From assembly GCF_022539665.2 (NCBI RefSeq), contig NC_081332.1, forward strand, positions 1,199,773 through 1,263,772: a stretch of DNA of 64,000 bases. The letters are read 5' to 3'. Numbering within the stretch: position 1 is the first letter of the stretch; each line of letters opens with the position of its first letter. Position numbers and translations under genes: made by a program. This document shows positions 24,064 through 35,979 of this stretch, piece after piece. A model generated the notes under the pieces. The model saw only the letters and a list, made by a program, of their open reading frames with translations. It was not told where the DNA came from and made no database searches. The DNA is from Daphnia carinata. Taxonomy: Eukaryota > Arthropoda > Branchiopoda > Diplostraca > Daphniidae.

Positions 24064-24148
24064 TACTCATAGCGCAATGGTAGAGCATCGGCATTGAATG
24101 CCGAATAGGTCGACTATGCTCATACTAGGTTCGATCCTAGTATGAGTA
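24064..24148 (+). tRNA. tRNA-like sequence with serine-type anticodon TGA and unusual T-arm
   Basis: A 7 bp acceptor stem is perfect (TACTCAT/ATGAGTA). Box A is TAGCGCAATGG. The anticodon stem TCGGC/GCCGA is perfect with loop ATTGAAT (anticodon TGA, Ser), and a long variable arm (ATAG...CTAT) fits the serine class. The T-arm is odd: box B is GGTTCGATCC, one base short, giving a 6-base loop, and it extends into an 11 bp perfect hairpin (24119-24129 with 24136-24146) that competes with the acceptor stem. Working tRNA unlikely or atypical. Confidence 0.4.
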
Positions 24149-24565
24149 GTTGGCTGCCACGACACTACACAATACAACTAACAGGTTGGATGCCACGACC
24201 CTACAACTACGGTAACTACATCGTCATCTGAAGGATGGCGACAGAGAGGGACACAATGGTCCGGGCTGGCACGATGTTGGAAGCCTTTATGGAATGCACA
24301 CCCCCTGGCATACCAATCATCGCATCTGGCAAAGAGAGTCCCTGTGGTGCATTGCCTTGTGCGCCTTACGGCGAATCTTGGGCAGTGGCGACTGCTCTAT
24401 CCCAAGGCACAAAGCCCGTTGGGCAGAACAGCGCTGTAGGTCCCTATCGAGCTAAAAAAACCAAGGGGATGAAAGGTGAGTGGCAGTCAACATTTTAATT
24501 AGCACTACACATGACACATTATATAATACAACAATGATAAACGAGTAGTAATTTGCCAACAGTTT
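24149..24565. other. Unassigned stretch before the foldback element
   Basis: An open frame of 87 codons starts at 24235 with GC-richer composition than its surroundings. It has no recognisable domain. It could be a transposon relic. Two short near-repeats (GTTGG..TGCCACGAC) occur at about 24149-24200. Confidence 0.25.
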
Positions 24566-24935
24566 TGTACGTACTGGCGGTAGCATTGCGTCAAATATTC
24601 GGTTTATTTAAAAAACGATTAGCTTAATAAAAAAAGTAGCAATTTCCCTGGAATCAGCATTCAATTTGGAATATATCGTGTGATATTCGACCAATTCTGA
24701 TGAGTGTCAGTTTTTGTAGAACAAATTTTTAAGCCCGACCGAGAAAAGTCGGGCTTATTTAGTCGGGCTTAAAATTTTTTTCTGCAAAAACTGACACTCA
24801 TCAGAATTGGTTGAATATCACACGATATACTCAATATCGGATGCGTATTCCGGAAAAATAGCTATTTTTTTAATTAAGTTAATCGTTTTTGAAATAAACC
24901 GAATATTTGACGCAATGCTACCGCCAGTACGCTAC
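24566..24935. mobile_element. Foldback (long inverted repeat) MITE-like element
   Basis: Two arms of about 170-180 bases read as imperfect reverse complements. The outer ends are CGTACTGGCGGTAGCATTGC (from 24570) and its complement ending at 24931; the inner ends are AAGCCCGAC and GTCGGGCTT around 24731-24771, with an extra GTCGGGCTTA copy in the loop. There is no open frame. Such structure is typical of non-autonomous foldback or MITE elements. No clear target-site duplication could be recognised by eye. Confidence 0.7.
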
Positions 24936-27654
24936 AGCGCTAGCGCGATGCAACATAAATATTCAGTGAGTGTATAGAGAATTCAATACAAATGTGACCG
25001 TTAGATGGCGATAGCAGTAGAACAATTTTTACGATTTTTCTATGCGACAACAAGACATGGCAGACATGGATTGGATAATATGGTTACTTGAACACTGGAT
25101 TTGCAAATGCAGAACAGCTGACTTATGTTCACATGTCAGTTGGAGATTTTCCTGGTAAACTTTCTAGTAACTCAGCATTTGGTTCCATTTACTATAATTT
25201 TATAAAGTATCCTGCATGTTTCGTTAATTAAGATCTAATCCTTTTATAGATTGGCACATCAGTGAGTAAGGTTCAGTTTAGGGATTGAGAGCCTTCAGCG
25301 ACTATAACATCTAGCCCATATTCAAATTGTAGCACTTGCCTGCTGCCACTAATTCTTCCAAAATGTCCATGTTGTATGGAATGCTTGACAGTCAAATGGT
25401 ACTCCTATGTCACATAAAAATTAATCATTTACTTTATTTACATTTATTAAAATTTTTCTAAGGAATGATTTAAACAGATGCCAAAGGTGAGACATGATGG
25501 AAAAGCTTGGTATGAATGTGTAGGCGTAGTTTTGGAATTCAGAAGTGCTAGCCAGCTGTTTGCTAAAACTTCAGTTAAATTGGATTTCAGTTCAATATGT
25601 TTTACTTATTATTTGTGTGATTACGCAAAGGATTGCGCCATCCAGGCAATGTGGATATTCTGCCATGTACATGATAGACCTGGGATTCTTCGTCAACATG
25701 CAAGTTATTACCCCCTGGTAATGCCTTTCCTCTGAGTTTCTTTAGTTTTCTAATTTAATCGTCAATGTTGCATTAGCAAACTACTGTTGGCAGAAAAGCT
25801 GATACAACTAAATTCTTTTTCCAATCGAGGTGTTTGCTGAATATTGAATCATAACTTATGCAAGTACTTAGAGAGGGCTGCCCATTACAAAGAAGAGCTC
25901 ATCACGGTATGTTGTGAAATAAATAGTTTTTTTTAAGAAAGAAAACTTTTTAACCTCTCCTGTTCCTCATAGATGCTGTGATGGTATGTTTGCAAAACTA
26001 GAAAAAATTCTGTGCTATGGTGGCCTTAAGTACATGCTCAACACTTTGAAAGATGTGAACAGCAAAAACAGTTGGTCAGAATTCCAAATGTCAAAAGTAC
26101 TTATTTCTGGAAAATGAGTTAATCTACATCCTTATTTTCTGCTGTTCCATCAGCCACTATGCAGTGTGTTTGGACAGCGGAAGCATTCTTGAATCAGACT
26201 GCTTCAGTTTATATCGAAGATGTATTGCTTGTCATGCCCTGTGACCAACTTCACAGGACTATGTTGTAAGTTAGTATCACTTTACAAAGCCAAATAGGTG
26301 TAACAAAATGCAATTTTGTAAATTTTTTATACAGAATTATTTTACTGCTTTGTTTTTTGTTGTACATTGTACAGCAAATTTAGATTACATGTCTAGTATG
26401 AAAGAGATCAAGTATATTACCGAAATTGGCTATCTCAATTGCGACTACCGAACTCAGTCTCAGTCTGTCATTCTGATGCAGGGGTCCTGAAAGAAGTTGG
26501 AACGTTTTGAACCGCCTCAACCAATAAGTCTGTCTTTTTCTTGTGCCTGCAAACCCATGATTGCAACTAATTAAAATGCCATTTATTGTGTTATTTGCAT
26601 AGGTATTAGAAAATAGGTAGTCGGTTAATGATTAGTTTCTTCGCTGCCCGTCAACTTACCATCCAAGCAAGCACTATGTCTGTCAAACCATTAGCTGAAT
26701 ACAGTTAATACCACTAGTTCACCAAAACAAGAGGTAAAGAAGGATTGCACCAATCCTTATTGAATATATATTGATAGGCAAATGTTTAAAAATTGATTCA
26801 TGTTTCATTTCCTCAAATAGGTTAAAAATCATACTGAATCAAAAGAGGTATCTAGTCGAACCAAATTTCATAATGATAACAGTTGGAAGCCCGAAGGAAT
26901 TTTTGAAAAATGCTTCCTGCCCATTACCTTCAGTCGTTGCTGCGGCCCGAAACAAAGTATTAAAAGTTATATAAATTGAAGTGCATATCTGGGCTCCCTT
27001 CTTTTCTGTGGCCCCGTTTCCCTTAAATTTTTAATAAGCCCGTAGGGGGTCATGCCCCTACTGTGATCAGCAGTAAACGGTTGTGAGTGCGCTGTCCGGA
27101 AAGGGGACGTGGGGGTCCCCATGGTTCGATGATATCATTGGAGGGCTGTGGGGCTGCCCAAAAATCCGAATTAACGGTTAATCGCTCACGTAAAAGCTTG
27201 TCCGCGACCTTCGCTCTTCTTCCGGCTTCTCTTAGCCACGCACCGGGTAATCTCCCCGGTGAGTCAACTGAGGTAGTGTCTCCCCCTACCTTGGTTGACA
27301 GCAACTTTGAAATCGGCTATTTTGCCCTTTCAAAATTGCACGTCTTTATATTGGAAGTATTGTCAATACAAATTATTTTAAAAAATTACAAATCTTGTCT
27401 TTACTGTCGTGATGTTGCTCTGCACGTTTCACTATTTTGAACAATTCCTTATTTATATCGGAATGTCATTTTATTTTCAATTTTTGCTGTTCCCAATCAT
27501 GGGAGAATATTTCTTTGATAGACGACTTAATTGTTTATTGAACGATGCACTTTTATCTCACTTCATGGAGATTCTACAACTTTAAGTGCATTAGCGATAT
27601 TGATTTGTATACACGCATTGTATATCTAACTTGGCATTTTAAGTTTTGTCTATT
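24936..27654. other. Gene-poor region with possible eroded exons
   Basis: Between about 25320 and 26490 plus-strand fragments such as FAKLEKILCYGGLKYML (near 25990-26040) look coding-like but sit in different frames without a consistent exon chain, so this may be a pseudogene of unknown origin. From 27000 to 27310 the base composition is distinctly GC-rich with overlapping frames on both strands, possibly a mobile-element fragment. No intact gene is supported. Confidence 0.25.
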
Positions 27655-27679
27655 TATTTAATTTCATATTGACTCTTTA

Positions 27680-27750
27680 GGGATTGAACCCTTGATTTCT
27701 AGCGTGCGACGCCGATGCCCAACCATAGAGCCATGAGTCTTGAAAATTAG
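27680..27750 (-). tRNA. tRNA-like sequence (minus strand), probably decayed
   Basis: Read on the minus strand it has box A-like TGGCTCTATGG and box B-like GGGTTCAATCCC, and six of seven acceptor positions can pair (GACTCAT/AAGAGTC). The anticodon stem is poor; the loop would be GTCGCAC. Likely a relic. Confidence 0.3.
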
Positions 27751-28259
27751 GTAACTATTTTTCCATCTCTTTTGAAGGAGACCTATTTGCACTCGTAATA
27801 ATATTGTTATGCGTCCCAATGCAATTTAATATTTCCGTCTCGGAATGTCACCTATAAATACAATAGAGTGATTCATTTTTTGTACAAAGAAATATTGTTT
27901 ACATTGGGAACCACACTTCAATTCTTGTGCACAGAGGATCCAGAAGCGACTCGAACTCTTGACTTTCGGTTCCCGTAGTCAGACGCTCTACCACAGAGCT
28001 ATTATTATTACACACCTTCCCGTAGCGTGCTAGTATATTATACAGCGTAACGTAAAATAAGAAAAAGTCTTCTTTTTAATCCGGACTGTACATCAGATGG
28101 CCGTGCATGATAAGGTTATAATAATAGCACGACGTATATCGTGCTATGATCTATACTTTTCAGGTATACCTTCCCATTAGTGTGATACATAATGCTAGTA
28201 GTTTCTCTTAACGAAGTAGTGTTATAAGTATATGCAACTCGCGTTATCAACCAATAGTG

Positions 28260-29460
28260 AAATAACAAAACAAACACGAAAAAAGCCGCCACCCCATTTC
28301 ATATATGATCAAAATGCTTAGAATGTTTGGAATATTAATGTTCATTTTTTACTTTTTGCCAAGTTGAAAAAAAAAATTACCGGAAGTGACAGGAAGTAGC
28401 CTATATCTCCAGAAATACTAGGCCCACAACAAAACGAATATGATTTTCGTGATCCTCGTGAAATTTAGGGTGTGTCTGACCTCTTTTGATCCGTTTTTGG
28501 AGAAAAGTCCATTTTGGCCAAAATCGCGATTTTTCCTGAACTATAGTTCAGGGAAATTTGCGATTTTTGACGATTTTCGGGTATTTTCTACTGGCACATG
28601 AATTCAACCCCAAATTTCACGAGGATTACGAAAATGTTCTTCTTTTTTCATTCAGAACAACAGGTAGTGAGTTATTAAGCATTTAAGAACCGGATCTTAA
28701 GCCGGAAATTAAAATTTCGGAAAATTCAAAAATGAACTATGTTTTTCTTTAAATGTACACAAGATTTGTGTAGTTCGAAACATAAGGGATGGTAAATTAA
28801 CATAACATGATCTTTTAAAGTTCAGTTTTCAGGTACGTCTCATATACCACCACGAGGCAATACCACACATAATAATCAAGCAAATATTTCAAAGCCCTCA
28901 CCTTAATTTGATATCCATCAGAATTGATCAGCTTCACACGATTACACTCGTACGTTTACATTATTACAAATGGAAACCTACAGCACAAGCACACTTCTGA
29001 AACAACTTTTCATAACAATGATTTTACTGGCATCTGGCCAGCTTTACGTGCTTGGAACGGCTTTACCCTGAATGATACAACATGAGACCTGGTTTTCCAA
29101 AAGTATGTTAATATTACCTCATTCTAAGCCCAAGTGCAACGTCTGACATCCCGTTTAGGTAACGAAGCACTGCAATATTTGCACATGGATATAGGGGTGG
29201 AGGTAAAAAAAACAAAAATAACGATACCGTTCAGACGAGGGATACTCAAATACACGTAAAAACAAAGTAAACAATGAGAATCACATGACAACAACAAATA
29301 GCAATAGTTCGATTTCAGACGCTAGAGGCTGATGAACCTGCAGCGCCATCTAGTGGAATACAGTTTGGCCAGGTTTAAAATAAGCCCGACAAAATAAACC
29401 CGACTTTTATTATTATTTTTATTTCTTTTCAAAACCTAGATATTTCCACAATAATACGTG
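28260..29460. repeat. About 1.2 kb repeat, copy A, with nested inverted repeats
   Basis: Matches about 29815-31080 in direct orientation with many substitutions. Inside lies a nested palindromic structure: 24-base arms at 28443-28466 and 28612-28635 (one mismatch) surround a perfect 18 bp palindrome CCTGAACTATAGTTCAGG at 28535-28552. No credible protein is encoded. Confidence 0.65.
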
Positions 29461-29690
29461 GTGTGGATTTAGTATTTAACTACGATGACGTAAAATCTAG
29501 TAATTTTGACTTGGGAAGAGAAATAAAGTTCGGCCAGGTTTTAAATTTAATCCCGACAAACAAAATAAGCCCGACTTTTCCTTTTCTTTTTTTCGTTTTT
29601 CAAAAACCTATATAGTACCCCAATAATACATGCTGTCGCTGTCGCGTGTAGCTAACGATGACGTAAATCAAGTTTTTTTTTTACTTGGGA
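29360..29690. repeat. Local duplication containing GCCCGAC motifs
   Basis: About 29360-29500 and 29525-29690 are similar to each other (GGCCAGGTTT, then AAGCCCGAC or CCCGACTTTT, then AAAACCTA, CAATAATAC and CGATGACGTAAA in the same order). It lies between the two 1.2 kb repeat copies. Confidence 0.5.
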
Positions 29691-29814
29691 ACTTTCGTTT
29701 ATGATTTGTTGAAATTCAGTGTGGTTGCGATAAAACCACTTCGATTTTGTTTTACTCAAAAACCACTTAGTTGGCGCAAAAGCTAAAATTTTACTGAAAC
29801 GAAACATTATTAAA

Positions 29815-31080
29815 ATAACAAAAGAAACACGAAAGAAGCCGCTACACCATTTCGTATATGATGAAAATGTTTAAAATGTTTCGCACATTATTGTTCATTT
29901 TTTAGTTTTTGCAAAGTTGAAAAAAGAATTACCGGAAGTGACAGGAAGTAGCCTATATCTCCAGAAATAGTAGCCCTATAGCAAAATGAATACGATTTTC
30001 GTGATCCTCATGAAATTTAACGTGTGTCTGACCTATTTTGATCCGCTTTTGGCAAAAAGTCCAATTTGGCCAAAATCGCGATTTTTCCTGAACATAGTTC
30101 AGGGAAATTTGCGATTTTTGACGATTTTCGGGTATTTTCTACTGACACATGGATTCGACCCCAAATTTCACGAGGATTACGAAAATGTCTACCTTTTTTC
30201 ATTCAGACCAACAGTTAGTGAGTTATTAAGCATTTAAAAACCGGATCTTAAGCCGGAAGTTAAAATTTCGAAAATTTAAAAAATGAACTATGTTCTCCAT
30301 TACAAGGTACAAAAGATCTGCATAATTTCAAACGTAAACAATAGAGAATTAACGTAATAGGCCTTTTCAAAATGCTTCAAAAGTTCAGTTTTCAGGTGCG
30401 GCCTACATACCACTTCAAAGGACTACCGCACACATAACAATTGAAGCTAATGTTTGAAAACCATCACCTTAATTTGGTAGCCATCCGAACTAAGGTGATA
30501 GTGGAACAGATATGGTTATCACCAGAAGAAAGTAAATTGGAGATCCAGTTCTTGCAGAATATTTTGATAGCAAATAGAACATCCTGCAATAATATTTTAC
30601 CCATAATCAGTGATTTATGTTCGACATAGCACATCAGTTTTGCCACACAAATACATGATTCGAACTCGCAATTCAACGGCTGTGCCGAAAATTCAATTTG
30701 GTTTACCTGGAAGTTATAGTTTTGGAGTTATCGAAATTCGAAGTGGTTGTTAAAACACAATCCTTTGGGTAGAGGTAAACACCACAATTAAAAAACAAAA
30801 ACAAAACACTGTTGAGATGATGGAAACTCAAATACACCTTCCTAACGCAACAACGTGTTTAACAATAAACACCATGAGAAAAAGGAACAAAAATAGTTCG
30901 AATTCTGACACTAGGGCTGATGAACTTCCATCGCCATCTAGAGAAAATATAATTAGGTCAGATCTTCAAATAAGCCAGAATCTCCTATGTTTTATTATTT
31001 AATGCTTAAAACCTAGATGGTGCCACACAATTCACATGATTTGTACTCACAATTCAACAGTTACGTGTTAGAAACTTGTC
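29815..31080. repeat. About 1.2 kb repeat, copy B
   Basis: Second direct copy of 28260-29460. The central palindrome has lost one base (30087-30103). Conserved landmarks include ACCGGAAGTGACAGGAAGTA near 29931, the CACGAGGATTACGAAAATG arm near 30168 and GGCTGATGAAC with CGCCATCTAG near 30915-30940. No gene visible. Confidence 0.65.
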
Positions 31081-31288
31081 GGTCTCATCTTGCAGGAAAT
31101 GTAATGTCCCGGCCAATTTCCGGTGCGCTACTCTGTCATTTATCCCTCTTCCCATTCATTAACGTGTATTGAAAACTTTCATAATAAACAAAGGAATGAC
31201 ATGTGAAATAAATTCTCACAGTTACAAATGTTTAATATCACAAGAGGCATATTGACCATCTCTGGACAGATTTATTCAAATTCCATTT

Positions 31289-32640
31289 TTATTTCAATCG
31301 TTGAGTCACGTTTGCCAATGCCACAGCAAAGGCCTGGATAGCTGAGAAAGATACTGAAAATCTACGTGTAGGCATTCCCATCGATTCTGCCAAACTGCAT
31401 AACCTGTCAATCATACCAATTAGAACATCATCAATGCACCATAGTATAAAGCCTTAGCTGATAGTAAACTACCTGTTTTCCCTTGAATTCAATCTGGAAA
31501 TTTTTCGCAGATTCTTGGGTCACTCTCCCTCCAAAGTCCAACTGATAGACTTGACTGTGCTCGTTCCACAACGGGGCTTTGTTGTCCAAAACAAACTCAC
31601 ATCTTCGTCTCGTCTGAGCTGGTGTTTCACGTTCTTCACCATTAGTTGCTGAATTCTTTTCAGCTATCCATGTCTGTCGTAGCTAACATATTCAATTAAA
31701 AATCTATGCCGATGACAGGTGATGACCACCATTACCTTATTGAGCAGCTGAGCTTTTTGGAAACTCAAGATCGTGAAAATTATGGACTGTTGTTGCCTGA
31801 GGATCATCAATGTCATCGTCTGAGCTTTCCATAGCTGTTGCAGTGGCGGCAGCAGGAGCAAAACGATTTTTTCCCAGCCGTCTGGCCAGCAACGGAGAAT
31901 TGAGCAATTGCCTAAGACCCGGACTAAGCAATTGCTGGAATTTGCTGGCCGGTGGAGGAGCTAACAGCAATTCGGAGCTCTTGTTTAACAACGGCTGACT
32001 TTTACTCATATCGTTGCTGGAGAACTTTCGCGGATCGTAAATAACAAACTCTGGTCTTATTCTCGACGTTGGTTTACCCTAAAGATATCGAAAATAATCG
32101 TTTTTTTAAATGGCGACAGCAACGATGACAATAAATAAAGAGTGGGGGAGAGAAATGTAACTGAAAAGGAAACCTTGAGAAGAGGAATGAGTCCACCGAG
32201 GAATTCGAGATAGAGGGTGAAGCCAACACCTCCACCGCTGCTGATCGGATCGATCAGTCCGTCCACTTCATGCCAGCCGGCAGTCTTCTTCATCGCGTCA
32301 TATCATAGTGCAGTAGAGCCGTATGTTACCAGGTGGCGCTTTGCAGACATAATCTCGAATTCGTTGCTCTTCCGGAACATGACACTTTGAAATAATTAAA
32401 CAAATGCGTTTAGTATTTTTTCTTGTAATTTGAAAAATAAAATGATTTCTTACATGGACGGTGTTGGAAAAGAAGGAAGCGATCAAGTTACGGATGAGCC
32501 TGGATATTCGGTCAGCGAATATGGGATTGTCAAGCTGGTCCAGTCCGGTTAGGCATAGTCTGAGTTTGAGACGCGCTAAATGTTGCAAGGAAGCGATCCT
32601 TCGAGGTGAAACCATGCAACATGAACTGTGCGGAGCCCGC
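31289..32640 (-). pseudogene. Tubby-like protein C-terminal exons (TULP4-like), with frame breaks
   Basis: Four or five minus-strand blocks with splice-like borders: about 32640-32459, 32384-32175, 32078-31737, about 31680-31474 and 31403-31289. The fourth contains [19 protein letters not shown] followed by [13 protein letters not shown], and the last VMQFGRIDGNAY, which is the end of a tubby domain of the TULP4 type. Tubby proteins bind membrane phosphoinositides; TULP4 members also act as SOCS-box proteins. Two single-base losses at about 31345-31368 put the final residues out of frame although the last codons are otherwise typical, and an in-frame TAA precedes the donor at about 31735. The two upstream blocks cannot be tied to tubby by eye and join in conflicting phase. 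Either a pseudogene or sequence errors. Confidence 0.55.
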
Positions 32641-34000
32641 CACGTAATTTTTCTTCCTCCATGACTTTATCTAGAAGAACACCAGAAATAAAGTAACCAA
32701 ATAGCCTAGGAACAGTGTAACGCACCGTTTACATAAGCCATCAATTCATCAGCCGAAATTTCTTTCTTTGTAGATAAGACGACGAAAGCGAATGGCCGTT
32801 CCCCATCTTCGTCGTGGGGTAAACCCACGACTGCTGCATCTTCGACAGCAGGATGACTTACTATATGACTTTCAATGTTACTTGGTAATATCTGTTATTG
32901 TTCAAAGCAAATGTTTACTTGTAATCAATTAAAACAAAATAGTCGATCATCTTTCTTACGTCGAGAATACGAAATTTAATCAGTTCTTTGTAGCGTCCAA
33001 CAATAACAACTTGTTTATTATCATCATAGTGCCCATCCTTCTCTAAGGAAATTGGTAGTTTCCTACAATGCGCAAACATTACATGATTACTAGCTGAAAA
33101 ATTAAATGTTTATTATGATGTCATACTTACGGCTTGTTGAGATACCCTGTGAGCATAAATGGGGTTTGCACACAGATTTCTCCTTCCTGATTTGGGTCAA
33201 GTTTATCACCAGGATGTGCATTAATGATCTAAAATATTGCATAAATAATAAATGCTTTGTCATTGGTTTGTAATAGCAATACATACATTGGCAAATCAAA
33301 TATCTTTAGTTTGCAAAACATGTATAATGTCCCCACTGAGCCAAAAACGTGCCCTTCAATTTTCAAAATGTATACAGCTACAATAGAAACTAAACATTAA
33401 AAAATTTATTTCTACTTTTAGCTTACTTGTGATGGCTATAGATTTCTCCAGTGCAGTCATTTCGGCCATAGTTGGTAGGCGCTGACGACATACCACTCCA
33501 GCTTCACTCATTGCATACACCTGGATTGTAAATTATATAAAAAATAATGTATATTGATAATTGACTAATATGCTAGAGAATTTGCAGAATCCTTTCCATA
33601 ATTGAGTATGGACAAATTTGGAAGCTTGTAGAAAATGTCGTGTTCATATTTGGGGTTTACCAAGGATCCTACTATGGAGACGATTTTCACGCTTGACAGA
33701 TCATATTGCTGCAAATGGGGGTACTTGCAAACCCAGGCATTATGGGCTGGAAATATGTTGACTGTTTAAAGGCTTTCACTGAATAATAAACAATAACAAT
33801 CTTTCTATGCAACATTACCATAATAATGATAAATACCTTAACAACCAATGGCTGATAGCAAATTCTCTTCACTAAAATTTGATATGCAGTGCAGTTCTAA
33901 GTGGCATGTTGTTGATCCAATGGCTGTGCAGAGTCCACCTGTGTTGTTCATATTATTCACAAAAAGAAACATGGTTTTACTTGCTATTCTTGGTGTACTT
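32641..34000 (-). pseudogene. Acyl-CoA ligase (AMP-binding, 4-coumarate-CoA-ligase-like) relic
   Basis: Minus-strand exon-like blocks read in order as an acyl-CoA/4-coumarate-CoA ligase. GGLCTAIGST and SEENLLSAI lie near 33860-33960; YDLSSVKIVSIVGSLV and PNLSILNYG near 33600-33700; VYAMSEAGVVCRQRLP near 33450-33525; GSVGTLYMF near 33320-33345; GEICVQTPFMLTGYLNKP near 33130-33185; GHYDDNKQVVIVGRYKELIKFRILD near 32960-33040; and VEDAAVVGLPHDEDGERPFAFV near 32770-32860. These correspond to motifs A8 and A10 neighbours of the adenylate-forming family, which activate carboxylic acids with ATP and CoA. Signs of decay: TAA inside the SEENLLSAI exon, no GT donor after PNLSILNYG, and a C-terminus that loses the lysine motif. 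An IPKG-like piece near 34990 may be an upstream exon. Confidence 0.55.
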
Positions 34001-35975
34001 CATTATATAAAAAAAAACACATTAGTCATAACTGGTAATGTCTATCTATTTGTTTTCAAGCAAATCACCTGCTAGTATCCTGTTGATTTTACGATTTTTT
34101 TAAGGAGCAGACATCTACCGAGAAAATGCCACTTTTCCTGGTGTGACCTTCACAAGTTAGGGAAAACAAAATACGAAAAATCAATCAAATGAAGCTGGGA
34201 AGAAATAGCGATTGTTGTTCAAACGATTCTGCCAAGCCATCTGATGATTGAGAAAACAGATAATGTTTCCCCACTTCTAACAAAAACACAGGCCACTTGC
34301 ATTGTTCGTCAGTTCGAGCAACACAATGTCAAAGATACCCCTCACTCTATGGCGCCATCGAAACAAAAATGGCGCCTAAATGGCGAAACGTGGCCAGAAC
34401 AAAAAGGTCTGAAAGGCAAGGCCGACCATTAATGGCCGAAAAAAATGCGGAATCGGCGCATTCTCACACTGCATCATTTTAAAGGATTTCTCGCAAATCA
34501 ATAAAAGGAAAACAAATCAATAAAAGGAAAACAAATCAATAAAAGGAAAACAAAACAAAAAATAAACGGTTGCAATGTGAAAAAAATCACAGCCAAATAA
34601 CTGGGAGAGGGGAGGGGTCGAGATTTTAAGCCCTTCTGAGATGTCATTGTGCGATGATACATGCAAAACTAAAGCAAAAAAAAAATATCTAAAACTAACC
34701 TGGAAAAATAGCAGATAACTTGTTCCGTTATGAATTGCATTCAAACGCAGCACAGCCATCGATGAACTATCTGCTTTACACTGGGTGATTGGTTCTTGTT
34801 TGATGCATTCCCGTCGACGGTGCCAATAGTCTCTCAATCAGCTGACCGACTTGCCATCGCCGTCTTTCTTTACGCTTGATACATCATATGATTTCAACAT
34901 TAAATTGTTTGTCAGCCGATTCTGACTGAAAACTTTTGTCGTCAACACTGTAACCCTTTCAATACGGAAACAGAAAGTGAGACGAGTAGAAGGCACCACG
35001 TAACACATCCTTTCGGGATGCCAGTTAAAATGGCAATGATGAAATTGATCAGTTGGTGAGCACAATTTGGCGCTTTTTTTTTGTCCCCCCCCCCCCACTC
35101 CAGCTCCTCGACAGCATTGCCAAATCACGCTAGGAATAAAATAAAATAATTAATCGGGAAAAGATGGCGATGGAAATATGAAATGTTAGACTGAATTTCA
35201 TATTAGGAAATGAATTTGAATTTAAGGATTTCGAATGATTAAGAAAATAATGTATTCACCCTGCTCCTTATGATCATTAAACTATTTGCCATCAACCATA
35301 AAAGCGTTTCGTTTCAGGTGAAAACTGTCGGTGATAGCCGATGAACGCTTCGGCACCACAGCGTACCATTCACGATAGTTTTTGGGCCTCAGGAAAATAA
35401 AATTTCAACTGGAAACCAACGGTACATGTTTTGAGAAACGACGAAAATGATGAAGATGAGGAGCACATGGTGACCTTGGTATAGATGCAAGTTGGCTTTA
35501 GAGACGACCGAGAAATCAAGACAGTTGATAATCATGGTCATTGCCTCTGGATCTGATTTGGGTTTCGCGGAACGTACACGGTCAAAGCCAGAGCGTATTC
35601 GTTCAAACAACGCAATAGAGTTTTCGTGCGGAAGTCAGGGCGTTCCTCTCACATTATCCTGTAACATTTTTTAAAAAATCAACAGCTGTTCTTCTTCATT
35701 CAGTATCAATTGTAAAAAGACAGGTTGTTGAAATGATGGCGGGCGTCTTGAACAAGATTTCGATGGCCAAGGGCAGACCTTTGACGTCAACAATATGGGT
35801 CGAATGACTATTATTTTCAACTCGAATGTTTCCACATTGAAATGCGAACATCTACGCTCTTTATTTCAAGGAGACAAACATCTAACTTTTCCCGGATAGG
35901 TGAAAGCCTCAAGCTAAGTTTCCTACACCCGTAAAAAAACAACATAAAATCACGCTAATACAAATATGAAATAAA
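34001..35975. other. Intergenic region, no assigned gene
   Basis: Holds a three-copy 19 bp tandem repeat (34497-34553) and a 13-base C run near 35084-35097. Several ATGGCG-type words cluster at 34350-34400. Open frames here are short and without recognisable domains. Confidence 0.35.
34497..34553 (+). repeat. Tandem repeat, 19 bp unit, three copies
   Basis: The unit ATCAATAAAAGGAAAACAA occurs three times in succession. Confidence 0.85.
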
Positions 35976-35979
35976 TTCA

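Noticed and set aside
24235..24498. Open frame of 87 codons
   Set aside because: No recognisable motif, no splice or promoter context, and it lies in repeat-rich DNA; kept only as unassigned.
27050..27440. GC-rich overlapping open frames on both strands
   Set aside because: Both strands are open over the same bases, with no domain; more likely composition-driven or a mobile-element fragment.
27950..28015. Minus-strand tRNA-like sequence with box A and box B words
   Set aside because: Anticodon and acceptor stems do not pair; not listed as a tRNA.
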